Assembly: GCA_001599915.1 (NCBI GenBank)
Contig: BCIG01000008.1
Location: 62,001 to 126,000 of the forward strand
Reading direction: 5' to 3'
Length of the DNA stretch: 64,000 nt
Origin: Symbiotaphrina buchneri
Lineage: Eukaryota; Ascomycota; Symbiotaphrinales; Symbiotaphrinaceae
The notes under the pieces are model-generated. The model was given only the letters and a program-made list of their open reading frames with translations, searched no databases and was not told the origin of the DNA. Positions 30,403 to 41,834 of this stretch are shown here, piece by piece. The translations under genes were made by a program, and so were the position numbers. Numbering within the stretch: position 1 is the stretch's first letter; every line of letters begins with the position of its first letter.

Positions 30403-32634
30403 GCGTCTGGACGATGAAGTCGTCGAGTTCAGTTGGGCCGTGGCCCCGAAGATATCCGTTGTTGGATGGATTTGATGAACAACCTCTCAACCTTCAAAGG
30501 GTGTCAAAACGTGCAGCGTTGCCAAAAATTGAGCCTCTCCCTAGCCATGCAGCATCCCGCTCTTATAGCCTCAACGACCCGTTCCTGCTCAGGGCATTAA
30601 TTCTCAGCCCCGCAAGACAACCTAAAAAATCCCTCTGGCCTTCCGCATTTTGGCGCACGAGGCAGGCTAAAAAATTGCTCCAGAAGACGCCCGCACTCAG
30701 ATCCCGCTCCGGATTCAGGCACCAACGACGCAGCCGCAAATCAGCATCATAGGACCTTGCACCCTCTGCAACAGAGTTTCATGTGCGCCCACAGGCGGGA
30801 CAGGGGCCAACCAGCTTCACGAAACAGACGAGCCAAGAAGACAGCGTGTGCACACACGGCCTCTATCAAAGCCCTATCAAGATGCCAGACCAGCTTTCAA
30901 TCGCAAAACTAGTCTGTGGCTTTTCCTGTGGCTCTTCCGCAGACGAGTCTAGAACGCGAGTCGTCTGCGCCGGCCAATGGCAGCAAGGGGCTTTGGATTC
31001 CGATGGCTGATGCGCTGGGACGCTGGGGATGTGAGTGGGTGTGCTGCCTGCTGCGTTGGGTTAGGAGAAGGAGGTGCGCAGATTGCGTGGTTGGATGCAG
31101 GTCAGTGCAGGGGGCTGTTTGGGTGGTTGCTGGGCGGTTGCTTTTGGTAGGTCGAACCTGGGGTTGGCTGCCGGAAAGGGGCTGGGCTGTGGAAAGGGGG
31201 ACAGGGAGCGGGATGTTCCGAGCTTTGGCCTCGCGTCAAAGCGAAGCTGCTGCCAGCACATGTGCACAACACCACAGCAATGAATTGGACGGGCAAGACC
31301 AATAGCTTTGTTTTCGACTTGTCACATGTGGGATATAGATTTCGCGAGAAAATTTGGGCAGGTTGGACTTGACTGTTTGGGACGATGAGTAAAAACTTTT
31401 TTCGAGGTTCTGCTTCGATTTCTAGCTGGAATTCTGGCTATGGGATCCGCTCGATCACTACACAGTTGTTATAGCACATGTAAGAATATATTAGCTATTG
31501 GCGACTCCTTATTATTTTCGTTTCCATGGTGATGAAGCAGCAGCCATAGGGTGCTAGGGACCTCGCGAATTATGTGATGCAGCTCATTCAACCCCATTGC
31601 TATCATGAGATATCTAATGCTATCTTTTCAATTTGGAGATTTTCACCATAGATTATTGTCCTCGGCTTTACTCTTCTGACACGCATATGTTCATTCAAGT
31701 TGTACTCGCATCCAGCAAGAAAAGGATGATAGCGCCGCATAAAGAGCGACCGCTTAGCAGGGGTTTGAACCAATGATTGGCTTGAATTAGGCCGTTACGT
31801 TATACTTTTGGTGAGGCAATTGCCTAGCCCTCAGGAACGCTATTCAACTATTCATGCCTCATCCGAGTACTGGGCGTATCTCTCTGACAACTCTCCGAGA
31901 AAGGACGGCAACTAACGTCGTAGGTATTACTAGTACCGGTTTCTGTCTTCACATCGCAAACGACGTGCATGATCTTGATGTGTAAGTCCTTATAGATATC
32001 GCGCTATGTTGCCTATCCTTCGCAATCTAGTCATACTACAAGAGCACAATACGTTCCTCCTTCTAGAGAGCCATTTCATGATATGACAACACAATTCGCA
32101 ATGCGCCGTCCACTTCTCACAGGGTACGCAAATCTCAAAATCAACTTCGTCGTGATGGTGGGAGCGCCAAGAGTCAGTTTAAAGATGTATTTCTAACCAA
32201 CCATGGCTAGAGGAATCGCTGAACTGCACGCCTTACCCAGGTGGTGCTGGAAGCGATTGGGGGTAAGATACCTTAAAAATGTCGCCGGCGAGATAACAGT
32301 CATTAGGCCTCCTTCGCTCCAGCCGAGGGGGGTAGCGCTATTGTCCACACTATTGCTATCAACAGGAAATGACATCGGCAGGGAAATTCGAGCCTGCCTT
32401 GGTTTAGCTGGTCCTAATCATGTCTCTGTCGTGTGCTCCCATGGACGGCGTGGCCGACGCTGCCCAACGTGTCGCTGCTACATTGGAAGTCGGCCGCTGG
32501 GGTAGAGCAGCTTCTCGTGATATCTCGAATCATGTTCTATTGATTTTACGTTACCACTCATCGTAACATCTGGAGTCCAGTCGGCCAACACCGGCTTTGA
32601 TTGTTCTGCTCATTGCGCACACAAGGAGGTCACG
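30403..32634. other. Gene-poor region, 2.2 kb
   Basis: No gene supported. A short open stretch near 31860-31982 followed by GTAAGT could be a first exon, but nothing joins to it convincingly. The right half is less GC-rich and may hold an eroded gene. Confidence 0.35.
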
Positions 32635-33777
32635 ATGAGCTACGATGCTACTCCTGATGAAATATTCGATCCTGAAGTACTCCACCCCAGACTCATCCTC
32701 CACTTTTCCAACAAGACACTGAGACCATCCCCTAGATCCATCTCGCCTACTCACCTCCTAAAACCCGACTCACCTTCGCCGACCTAGACCTCCACCCCAG
32801 CACAACCGCCACCTCCATCGCCGCCACCTCTCCCTTCCCCATCCTCTCCGCCGAGGGCATCCTCGCCTACCGACGCGCGCTCTTCTCGCCCTCCATCATC
32901 CAGCAATGCGCCACCTCGCCCCGGCCTGGGACGCTCGTGCTGCGCAACGCGGCCGAGCATTCCCGCTTCATCCACGACTTCTGGACGCACCCCGAGACGA
33001 TGCGGCTGGTCTCGGACGCGGCGGGCGCGCCGCTGTCGATTGTGATGCGCACGGAGATTGCGCATACGAATATCCAGGCCGAGGGTGAGACGCTGGAGGA
33101 TATGGCCAGGGGCTTGAGGCCTGAGCCGGATAGGACGAAGGTGCCACTGACGGAGGAGGAAAGGCAGTATGACCCGCTGCAGGCGACAACGGTCATTCCG
33201 TGGCAGTAAGTGCAGTTAAATTGCGGAGTTGAGGGGAAAGAAGACTTAAATGATCCTGACGGTGCTAGTTATGACTCTTATCCCTATGTTTGCGTGCTTA
33301 TGCTGAGCGATACGGAGGGGATGGTGGGAGGGGAGACATATATCAAAAAGGGCGACGGGACACCTGTCAAAGTACGTCCTCAATCCCACCCTTCGACCTC
33401 CACACCTCCAACTAACCCTCAACCAGGTCGAAGGCCCCACCATCGGCTACGGCGTCATCCTGCAAGGCGGGGAAGTACAACACCTAGCCGCACGCTGCCT
33501 CGGCGTGCGTGAACGCATCACAACCATAACATCATACTGCGCCAACCTGCCGGGCGTCTACGATAGTAGCTACATCGCCAACATCCGGTCATACTGCGAC
33601 ATCTCCGTGCTCTACAAGCAATGGGCCGAGTTCCGGCTCGCCAAGATGAAGGCCGAGATCGAGCTTCTCCAAAACCAGATCGCACTCACCCCAGCCGGCC
33701 ACATGCTCGACGTCGCCGCCGTGCACGACTTCGTCGCCATAAACCAACTTTCCATCCGGTCTTTAAGGTTACCTTAA
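32635..33777 (+). CDS. 2OG-Fe(II)-type oxygenase-like protein
   Basis: Four exons (32635-32676, 32736-about 33205, 33269-33371, 33427-33777) join in frame to about 320 residues. The middle holds WHYDSYPYVCVLMLSDTEGM, where H and D fit the iron-binding HxD motif. It is followed by GGETYIKKGDG, then the second His in EVQHLAARCLG and an Arg for the co-substrate in VRERITTITSY. This is the layout of uncharacterised fungal prolyl-hydroxylase-like 2-oxoglutarate oxygenases. No signal peptide. The last residues come from a short repeat (TAAGGTTACCT twice at 33766-33786), so the true C-terminus may have been changed. Substrate unknown. Confidence 0.78.
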
Positions 33778-34530
33778 GGTTACCTGCAGAAGCCGTGATT
33801 CGTACAGTGGCCGTCGAAAAATGCATAAGTCTATAGCTAAGACGAAATGACCACGATGATGTCTGATATATTTTCTGTGGAACTCATGCATGTCTCTGGG
33901 TTCCTTTATCGGTTCATCCTTACGGCGGGGATAGTCCGAGATCTCTGGATGATTTCCTGGAGAAGAACTCTCTCAGGCTGGACCTTCCACCCGAGGAAGG
34001 ACTAAATCTGAAACTTGTACGCGGTCCGCGATCTTAGCATCTTAGCCGCCGATAAACTCTCCCACTTGCCGCATTGTCTTAGTCAAACTGCTCCACAACG
34101 AAGAAAAAAGAACAAGGATCTTCCATTAACATTACTTAGAGGTACTTTTCGTCGCCGTCCGGCGGGCCTCCCGCTCCTCTTTCTGACGCCGGTGGATGCC
34201 CCGCGCCGGGGATCTGCGTCCGCTTCCCTGTGTTCAGCATAGTGTGGAGAAGATTTTCACGGAACAGGCAGGTCACGCGACGCCCGGGTGGCCTTAGCGG
34301 GAGAATCATGCCCGAGTTTGGATTCTCCACAGCTGCACTCCAGGAGTTTGTTGTCTTCCTGGAGAGCGCGCGTGGAGGGAAGAACAGGGATGTATAGTGA
34401 AGGAGGGAATATATAAGGTGCAGGGGAGATCCGCCCCGGGAGCGGATCGCTGCGTTCCCTGCATTTTTTCATAGCTCCACCACGGTCTTTGTACGGTCGT
34501 GTGTTCCCCGTTTGATTTCAAAACAGCAAA
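33778..34530. other. Intergenic, promoter of the hexose transporter
   Basis: About 750 bp with no supported gene. The last 100 bp is pyrimidine-rich, as in a fungal core promoter and leader. Confidence 0.45.
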
Positions 34531-36790
34531 ATGGCGACGACATCGGAGCCGGTGGTCATCAGCGACCTTCCGGCTGATCGCAAGGGCGGTGGCCTTCAGC
34601 TGGTCTTGAAGAACCCTTACCTCTTCGGCGTGGCCCTGGTGCGTACTCATCGAGAGCATCCTTCTCTCTCTGTGATGTGCCACTGACACTCGTTTCGATG
34701 AAATCCAGTTCTCGTCGCTCGGCGGTCTACTCTTTGGCTATGACCAGGGCGTCGTGTCCGGTCTCCTGACCATGGAGTCCTTCGGCGCAGCCTTCCCGCA
34801 CATCTACACCGACAGCGGGTTCAAAGGCTGGTTTGTATCGACGTTACTGTTGAGTACGTGCCCTGCTTCGGGCCAGCAATGCCAGTTGTAGTTAACAAGA
34901 AATTCTCCAGCTGCCTGGTTTGGGTCTCTCATCAACGGTCCATTGGCGGATCGCATCGGGCGCAAGCGAGATATCAGCGTCGCCGTCGTGATCTTTCTGA
35001 TCGGGTCGGCGATCCAAGCGGGGGCGGTGAATATTCCGATGCTATTTGTTGGCCGGGCCATTGCTGGGTGCGGAGTGGGGATGTTGACTATGGTTGTCCC
35101 GTTGTATATATCTGAGGTTTGTGTGGCCCCGAGTTGTGCGGTCGACAGTTCTAAGAATCATAGGTCTCTATCGCGGAAATCCGCGGTGGACTTGTCGTGT
35201 TGCAGCAGTGTAAGTCTCCCGAACCCGAGCTACTGGATCGAATACGGCACGAACCACATCGGCGGGACGCGGTGCGCGCCCAACATCCCATACACCGGCG
35301 GGACAGCCTCCTCCCCAACCTTCGATCCCTACAACGACGTCGGCCCCGGCGGCTGCACGGGGCAATCCGACGCATCATGGCGCGTCCCGCTGGCTCTGCA
35401 GCTCGTTCCAGCCATCGTGCTCGGAATCGGGATGTTCTTCTTCCCAGACTCGCCCAGGTGGCTGCTGATGAAAGACCGCGACGAGGATGCGCGCGCGGCG
35501 CTGGGGAAATTGCGCCGCCAGACATTGGATCACCCGCTTTTGATGACGGAGTACCTCGAGATCAAGGCCTCGGTTATTCTTGAGAACTCGCTCGCGGCGG
35601 ATAACTACACCGGCCTTAGTGGCGTGAAGCTTCATGTGGCGCAGTATCTCTCTCTTTTCAGCACTTGGGGAAAGTTCCGCCGTCTCTCGATCGGCTGCTG
35701 CGTCATGTTCTTCCAGCAATTCATGGGCTGCAACGGTATATTTCCCTCCTCCCTGCCTCTCCTCCACCGTGCAAATCAAACAACACCAGCTAACCTCCGT
35801 CCCAACCCCACAGCGATGATCTACTACGCACCCACGATCTTCTCACAGCTGGGGCTGGACGGAAACACCAGCTCGCTGCTCGCGACGGGCGTGTACGGGA
35901 TCGTCAACACGCTCAGCACACTGCCGGCGCTGTTCTTCATCGACAAGCTCGGCCGCCGCACGCTGCTCATGTGCGGCGCTACGGGGACATGTATCTCGCT
36001 CGTGATCGTCGGCGCCGTCATTGGACGCTATGGATCTCAGCTAGTGGATCATAAGACGGCTGGATGGGTCGGGATTGCGTTCATCTATATCTACGATATT
36101 AACTTTTCGTATTCCTTCGGTAAGAGATCCTTACGCCTGAGCACAATAAGGTGCTTTGAATTTTCGTGGGCCGGAAGAAGCTGACTTGTGTATGCCCTTG
36201 TAGCGCCGATCGGCTGGGTCTTGCCATCTGAGATCTTCAATCTCGCGATCCGATCAAAGGCAATCTCCATCACCACCTCCGCGACCTGGATGTGCAACTT
36301 GTAAGTCTGCCCCTCCTCTTCCACTAGGAGTCTCTCCACGTAAGAGCGAACCTCAGAACCAAATGTCCGCCTGACTGACTCCAACCCGCACACAGCATCA
36401 TCGGCCTCGTCACTCCAGACATGCTCGCCGCCATAACCTGGGGCACCTATATCTTTTTCGCAGCCTTCTGTCTGCTAGCTCTAGGTTTTACCTACTTTTG
36501 CATCCCCGAGACGAGAGGAAAAGTGCGTATAACTTCATCCCTTTCATACCTTCTGGCGCCGTCCCTCTTTTCTTTATCTAGTTCAAAGCAAAAACGAAAC
36601 TTGGTAAACAGCTGCTAATACCCATGTCGAACGGTAGACTCTGGAAGACATGGACCTTGTCTTCGGGGACATGGCTGCGCACGAGGAACAGCGCCGTATC
36701 ATCCAGATCCAGGCGCAGCTTCGTGGCGTGCCGATCCTGGTCGAGTCCGAGAAGGAGGCTGCGCTTACGCATGAGGTTGAAGCGGCGTAG
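34531..36790 (+). CDS. MFS hexose transporter, probably broken by an internal deletion
   Basis: Sugar porter of the fungal high-affinity hexose/monosaccharide type. Visible motifs: GGLLFGYDQGVVSGLL in TM1, ADRIGRKRD, GRAIAGCGVG, PDSPRWL, the QQFMGCN/AMIYYAP stretch around an intron, DKLGRRTLL and the closing PETRGK-TLEDMD across the last intron. Introns are otherwise regular, and the end at 36790 gives a normal tail. The problem is at about 35190-35235. The exon ending VVLQQ is followed by GTAAGT and only about 20 bp before the next coding text SYWIEYG. The family normally has an LSITIGILI-like helix segment there, and the frame no longer matches. It seems that most of an intron and some 27 bp of exon are missing. 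Unless this is an assembly error, the protein would shift frame in TM4-5. Confidence 0.8.
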
Positions 36791-37099
36791 CTGTTGATGT
36801 GCGATGAGGAGATGGCTGGCATGTCACGAGTAGGGCGTGGTAAGGAAGCAGACATTATACCTAGTTGGGGCCGGAGGGTCGTGTGCATATGAGATGACGA
36901 CGTGCCGATATCCCTGGTCAGTTTCAGGATGATGAGATCTGCATGTATGGGAAGTAACTCGGTCGTCCGAACAATATCAATCAAAGACATTATCTGCTAT
37001 ATTATCTGGTCAGCCATGGATGAGCAGCAGAGCCTGAAATGACACCTGGGTTGAACTTCTATGGCGAGCATCCTTTTTCTGTGCACTGTGTTGAAATCA
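36791..37099. other. Convergent intergenic region
   Basis: 309 bp between the 3' ends of the transporter and the amidase. Nothing seen beyond likely 3' UTR sequence. Confidence 0.45.
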
Positions 37100-39094
37100 T
37101 CACGCCTTATTTTGATATCTCTCAACTTCCCGCCCCAAATATTCCGCCAGAGCCAGCACCTTCTCCTCCTGGAACCGTCGTCCTACAACCTGCACACCCG
37201 CGTGACTTCCATGATACGCATCCGGGTCATCTACCGCATCCAAACACATTGTTAGCACTGCATAATGGTAACCCACTCTGGGGGCCAAAAGGACCATAAT
37301 CCAGAGCACAAACAGGGTGCAAGACTCACAAGCCTCATAAACCGCCTGATCAAACTCATTCTTCGGTTCATAGCCCTCCACCTTCCCATCCAGCTCCTTA
37401 TTCACTCTACAAACCGGCATCGCCACCGCCGGGAAGTCCAACATGTTCACAATCGTCTTGTAGCCATAATAATCATACTTCTCGGGCTTGACCGCCGTGA
37501 ACGGTGCCACCGGCATGATCAGCGCGTCGACCGGCCGCCCCGTGCCTGTGCTCTGCGCCGTACCGTTCCAGTAGTCAATGTAGGCCTTTACCCACTCGCG
37601 CTTGGCGACGTTGTCGAGGCTCATGGCGTGCCCGCCGGATTCGGGGAATGGTCCTTCAGAATGCAGCCAGGACAGTTGCGGCACGGGCGGCTCGCCGGAG
37701 AGGGAGAAGGCGTGCAGAATGTCTTTGAAGCCAGCGGCGCCGTGGAGTCTGTTCTGGAGAGGGGTGGGGGTTAGTCCGGGATGGAGTTGACATGCGTGCA
37801 CAGAGAGATTTGGGGATGGTACGTACCAAGATATCACCGCCTTCTTCGTGGGATGGCGGGGTCCATTCGACCACCTGAACTTGCATTAGCCATCTGGTGG
37901 GGAAGATACTGGTCTGACTCTCGCTTACAGTATGTCCAAGGCTCCTGATAACGTCGACGATGATCCTCAGGGCTCGAGCAATAGGAGGCTGGGGAGTAAC
38001 CTTCCCGTCGTCTTTCATGACCCCAAACGCGAGCTTGCCCTTTCCACTCTTGGACTCCTCAATAAGCTTCCGTACTTCATCTTCAACACTATCTCGCCAA
38101 GGTATATCGACCGTTTGAGGATCATACAGCCAAGGCTCCTGACTCAACACCGCCCTCGTTACGAGACGAAGGGCAGCAACTGTCGGCGCAATCGGACCCA
38201 CAACAGGCAAGACATTGATCTGCCCATCCCCAGGCGTGGCAACTCCATAGTACGGTAGCCTACCAGCAGATGGTTTCAACCCATAGAGACCATTAAACAT
38301 GGCCGGCACGCGGATACTGCCTCCAATATCATTCCCGAAGCCGACTGGCGAGCCCTTGAGCGCAATCAGGGCGCCTTCACCACCGGAACTGCCCCCGGCC
38401 GTAAGAAGACGGTTCTGCGGGTTGGTGGTATAGCCTATGATGTTGTTGGCCGTCTCGCAGAACATGAGCGCCTGCGGCACGCTGGTCTTGCAGTAGAGAA
38501 CCGCACCGAGGGCACGTAGTTCGCGGACAAGCTCGCTCTCAAAGACGCCGCGCCGGCGGTCGTTTTTATTGCCTTGAACGTGCCGATCCAACCAGTATAA
38601 CCCATGGTCGTCTCGACGCCTTTGACGTGGAATTGATCTTTCAGGCTAATCGGCAGCCCGTGTAGCGGCCCGGTCGGTTTGCGGTGTTCCTGGAAGTAGG
38701 CATCGAGGCGTTGCGCATCGGCGATGGCGGCGTCGAAGAAGATCTCGTGCAGACAGTTTGTCTGGATGAGTTCAGTAAACTGCCATGTATGGGCTTCAGG
38801 AGGTTCATTTACGAGCTGGTGCGCAATGGCTGCTCGATGGCAGAATGCTTTGGTGACCTCTTCAGCCTTCCACGACCCCGTACAGGTGCGTGCAACAATC
38901 TCCGTCGCATCGGCTTCGGTGATCGAAATTTCATCCTCGGTCAAAAATTGCTTCACATACTCTCCCGTGACATCTGGTCGATCCTGTGGCGTGGGCAAAT
39001 CTTGCAACCGTCATTGCTTGGGGATGGCTTCGAAGATTTCATCTCTTTTCTTGCGGGCCAATTGCTCCCAAGAGCCGGAATTGTCTCCGACCAT
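37100..39094 (-). pseudogene. Amidase (amidase-signature family), recently broken
   Basis: Would hydrolyse carboxamides to acid and ammonia. The reading runs from ATG at 39094 to TGA at 37100 over several exons. The amidase-signature core is clear: GLPISLKDQF (catalytic Lys), the Ser/Gly stretch TAGGSSGGEGAL, and GNDIGGSIRVPA with the catalytic Ser. The C-terminal parts GVQVVGRRFQEEKVLALAEY are normal. Two lesions stand out. The conserved PKxWR-type tryptophan near residue 30 is a TGA stop at 39011-39013, explained by one G-to-A (C-to-T on the other strand at CpA). Around 38571-38574 one G is missing, so the text after GTFK shifts frame before resuming at FESELVRELRALG. The remaining sequence is well kept, so the loss looks recent. 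Confidence 0.85.
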
Positions 39095-39335
39095 CGCCGC
39101 GGAAAGTGTTAAACTAGGGGCGATGAATTATTTCCGGAGCCAGCCAGGGCATTGATGATGATTCAGGTAATCAAAGCTTCTGAGAATTGTAGATGTGGAA
39201 TTTTACAGGATGCACGCTGACGCAGGGTCCAAACAAAAGGAGACCAGGGGTTGCCAAGGAACGCTTTGACTTCGCCTGCTGCCTGGAGCTTTTGCCCTAC
39301 GTTCTAGCCCGATATAGGAGGTGCAGGGCATGGGC
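39095..39335. other. Amidase upstream sequence
   Basis: Promoter side of the amidase pseudogene, ending at the target duplication of the TIR element. No gene seen. Confidence 0.4.
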
Positions 39336-39343
39336 GCGGATGC

Positions 39344-39901
39344 CCGCGATGCTTCGGGAGCGTTGATTTCGAAAGTTTTTTAACACAAAAAGTTACATAG
39401 TTTTAACCATGTTGCTTACACACACCCCGTGAGATTGTATGGGAATCAACGCATCGGCAGTGCTACCGTTCAAATTATTGAAGCTTTTTCTAATCTACTT
39501 GAGTATAACAATTTAGGATATTTGAGATGGGCCGTTATATTGTAGCTGATGTAATTCAAGGGACGTAGGAGGCCTGAAGGCTACCCAGAAGTTGATTTGC
39601 AGCGATGCTGTCCTAGCCAAGAGAGCTAAATCTTCAGGGACTGCAACGTTGGATAATATAGAAGAGACTAAATGAGAAACCGACGACCGAAGTCCCTAAG
39701 AGCTTCAAAACTCTCTATCCAACCATTTCCAAAGGTTGAAATAGATAATTTAGGAATAAATTTTGAGCCATCACACTGATTACCTTATCTACATGTTGAC
39801 TCCCATACTGATGTTGGTAGGGGCTACATAAGCGGAGTGGATAAAATTCGGTAACTTTTTGTGTTAAAAACTTTCGAATCAACGCTCCCGAAGCACCGTG
39901 T
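39344..39901. mobile_element. Non-autonomous TIR DNA element (MITE-like), 558 bp
   Basis: The ends are inverted repeats of about 50 bp: TGCTTCGGGAGCGTTGAT on the left matches the reverse complement on the right, continuing through CGAAAGTTTTTAACACA to AAAAAGTTAC with 1-nt indels and a few C/T differences at the tips. The 8-bp sequence GCGGATGC flanks both sides (39336-39343 and 39902-39909) as a target-site duplication. The interior is AT-rich and holds no transposase. Eight-base duplications suit hAT or Mutator-like families; long TIRs favour a Mutator-like one. Confidence 0.82.
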
Positions 39902-40222
39902 GCGGATGCGATCAAGTACGGCTACCTCTTGTGGAGTGTCGAAGATGATAAGTAGGAGTATTGCTATGTAGATGGAATGATGGACTCGGAAATCACACAA
40001 TATTTGGAGGGCTGCCAAGGTGCTTTTAAACAGATATAGACTTAGGCTAAATTTTCAAGGTTCTGATGTTGCATCCCGAGTCACTTCCAAAGATGTGAAG
40101 AATAGCCTATAACGAACACACGAAACCAATAATAGCTATGATGGTAGAGGATCTGCGGTACATCAGATGTTCCAAAATTGTACTTCAGCCATCTCAGTCC
40201 AACACATTAAAATGATCCACAA

Positions 40223-41020
40223 CCCTCTGCCCTCCCACACTCCCCACAATATCTACACTCGCTCTCCCAAGATATCCCTCCGCAAGCGGCACACTCCCCG
40301 TATACAAGCTATACCTACCGCTTCCGCCCATCTACTCCAGCGTGACATTCCTCCTCACAATCTTCGGCGCCAGCGTGCCCTGCTGCGCACTCGGCATCGC
40401 CACCTCCGCGCGCACCTCACCATCATCGACGTCCAGGCCCGCCGCTGCGATCTCGACGCTCGACGCGCTGACGAAGCTCCTCGAAGGCAGCAAGGAGAGC
40501 TTGCTGCTGAGTGGTCAGGTGATGGGCCCGTTGCCGGCGTCGAGGTTGCAGCATGCGGAAAATTTGGACGGGAACGTCTCGGTGGAGGGGACGCTGATGC
40601 GGAAGCCGTAGTAGGTGACAGGTCACGTGCCCGGCGCGGGATGCGTTAGGGACCGACGAGGCGTGTGCGGGCGAGGACCAGCGGCCGGCGAGATGGTGAT
40701 GGATGAGGGGGCGGCGTCGCTGAGATACTGGCTTGGTTGCCAAGTATTCCGCGCATTATACATTATACATGGGCGAGACCCAGGTCGGTGCTCGCCCTGA
40801 TGGCTCCGGAGATGGTCTGCGCGCCATGCTCTGAAATGTCCAACGTGACATTCACCGGTTTGAGCGGCAGCACCTCAATCGGCTCCGTCAACGTCACGGT
40901 GCCGGGCACAGTATCAATCATGCGGCCCAGCAGGTGCGCGCAGACATTGAAGAAATACGCCGGCGACTGCGCCAGGTCGCGTATCGTGGCATTGCGATCG
41001 CTGTCATGGAACTTGATCTA
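40223..41020 (-). pseudogene. Degraded C-terminal part of a fungal haem-peroxidase-like secreted protein
   Basis: On the minus strand a coherent stretch reads FHDSDRNATIRDLAQSPAYF, then NVCAHLLGRMIDTVPG, TVTLTEPIEVLPLKPVNVTL and DISEHGAQTISGAIR (about 41020-40800). It resembles the end of fungal peroxidase domains and the beta-rich tail that follows them in secreted members. Beyond 40800 the homology continues weakly (YYGFRISVPSTETFPSKFSA near 40600) but is cut by stops and frame changes, and no catalytic N-terminal part is present. The family name is from memory of the motif pattern and is the weakest part of this call; that it is a decayed coding region is clearer. Confidence 0.42.
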
Positions 41021-41834
41021 TCACTGCAAGGGTCCAACGGCGAATCTATTCCAATGGGGCGGATGAAATCTAAACCAATACACCGCTATCACAGACAAGT
41101 CCAGGCACGGGTAAAGGAAGGAAGGTACAGAGGATAGAATTGAAGGGTGAAGGACAATTTCATTGTTTACAAACTTGCGTGTTATGACTACGGCGTTGTG
41201 CGGAAAGACAGTTTCTCAGCATGTCCGGGCTTGTCTGTCCTTCCTTGGCGCCCAGGATATCGAAGTCGAGTCGTTATCTACTGCACACTCGGGGGCAGAT
41301 GCCGGACATCCTTCGCGTACAACAAACTTCAGGAAGTAAACAGTATGGGGTCCGTACCTTTTCATTTCCGTCGCTCAGGGACAGAAATAATGGAGGCGGA
41401 TCAGATAAGTTAAGAGCTCGCGGCACTGGGTCTGGCCAGGCATAGCGCCATCTTCTGGGGATCGGGAATGGTTGCCGAGAGCTGCTACACCAAAGGCGGC
41501 TTCTTCATTCCCCAGACATCCACGTTGGCGCCGACCATCACGCGAGGATTGACTCGGCACATTTCCGACTCGGTTCCGCTTTCTATTTCCGGTTGACCCC
41601 TGGGAGGTTGCTTGGGTCCTTGTGTCTTGTTTTCTCAAACCCAATTTTCCTGATGAAAGCGACAAGATGCACTGAGTATAGTAACCAAAGCCACAATTTG
41701 CGGAGAAACATGTCTTATCCAGCTGACTCGAGATTACCGGAGCTGAAAATCTTAAACATATGCTCTGCCTGCCTATACTTTTATGACTGCTTCTCTGCGT
41801 CATAAACATCTAAATTGGACATCCCATTTAATCA
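41021..41834. other. Intergenic, 0.8 kb
   Basis: No supported gene; contains upstream sequence of the secreted protein gene at 41835. Confidence 0.4.

Noticed and set aside
29828-30490. Longer overlapping 220-residue minus-strand frame at the WRLPPAV gene B
   Set aside because: It is another frame of the same region; the 168-residue frame has an ATG and carries the motif shared with gene A.
31860-32190. Possible small spliced gene (open stretch followed by GTAAGT near 31982)
   Set aside because: No second exon keeps a frame for a meaningful length and no homology is evident.
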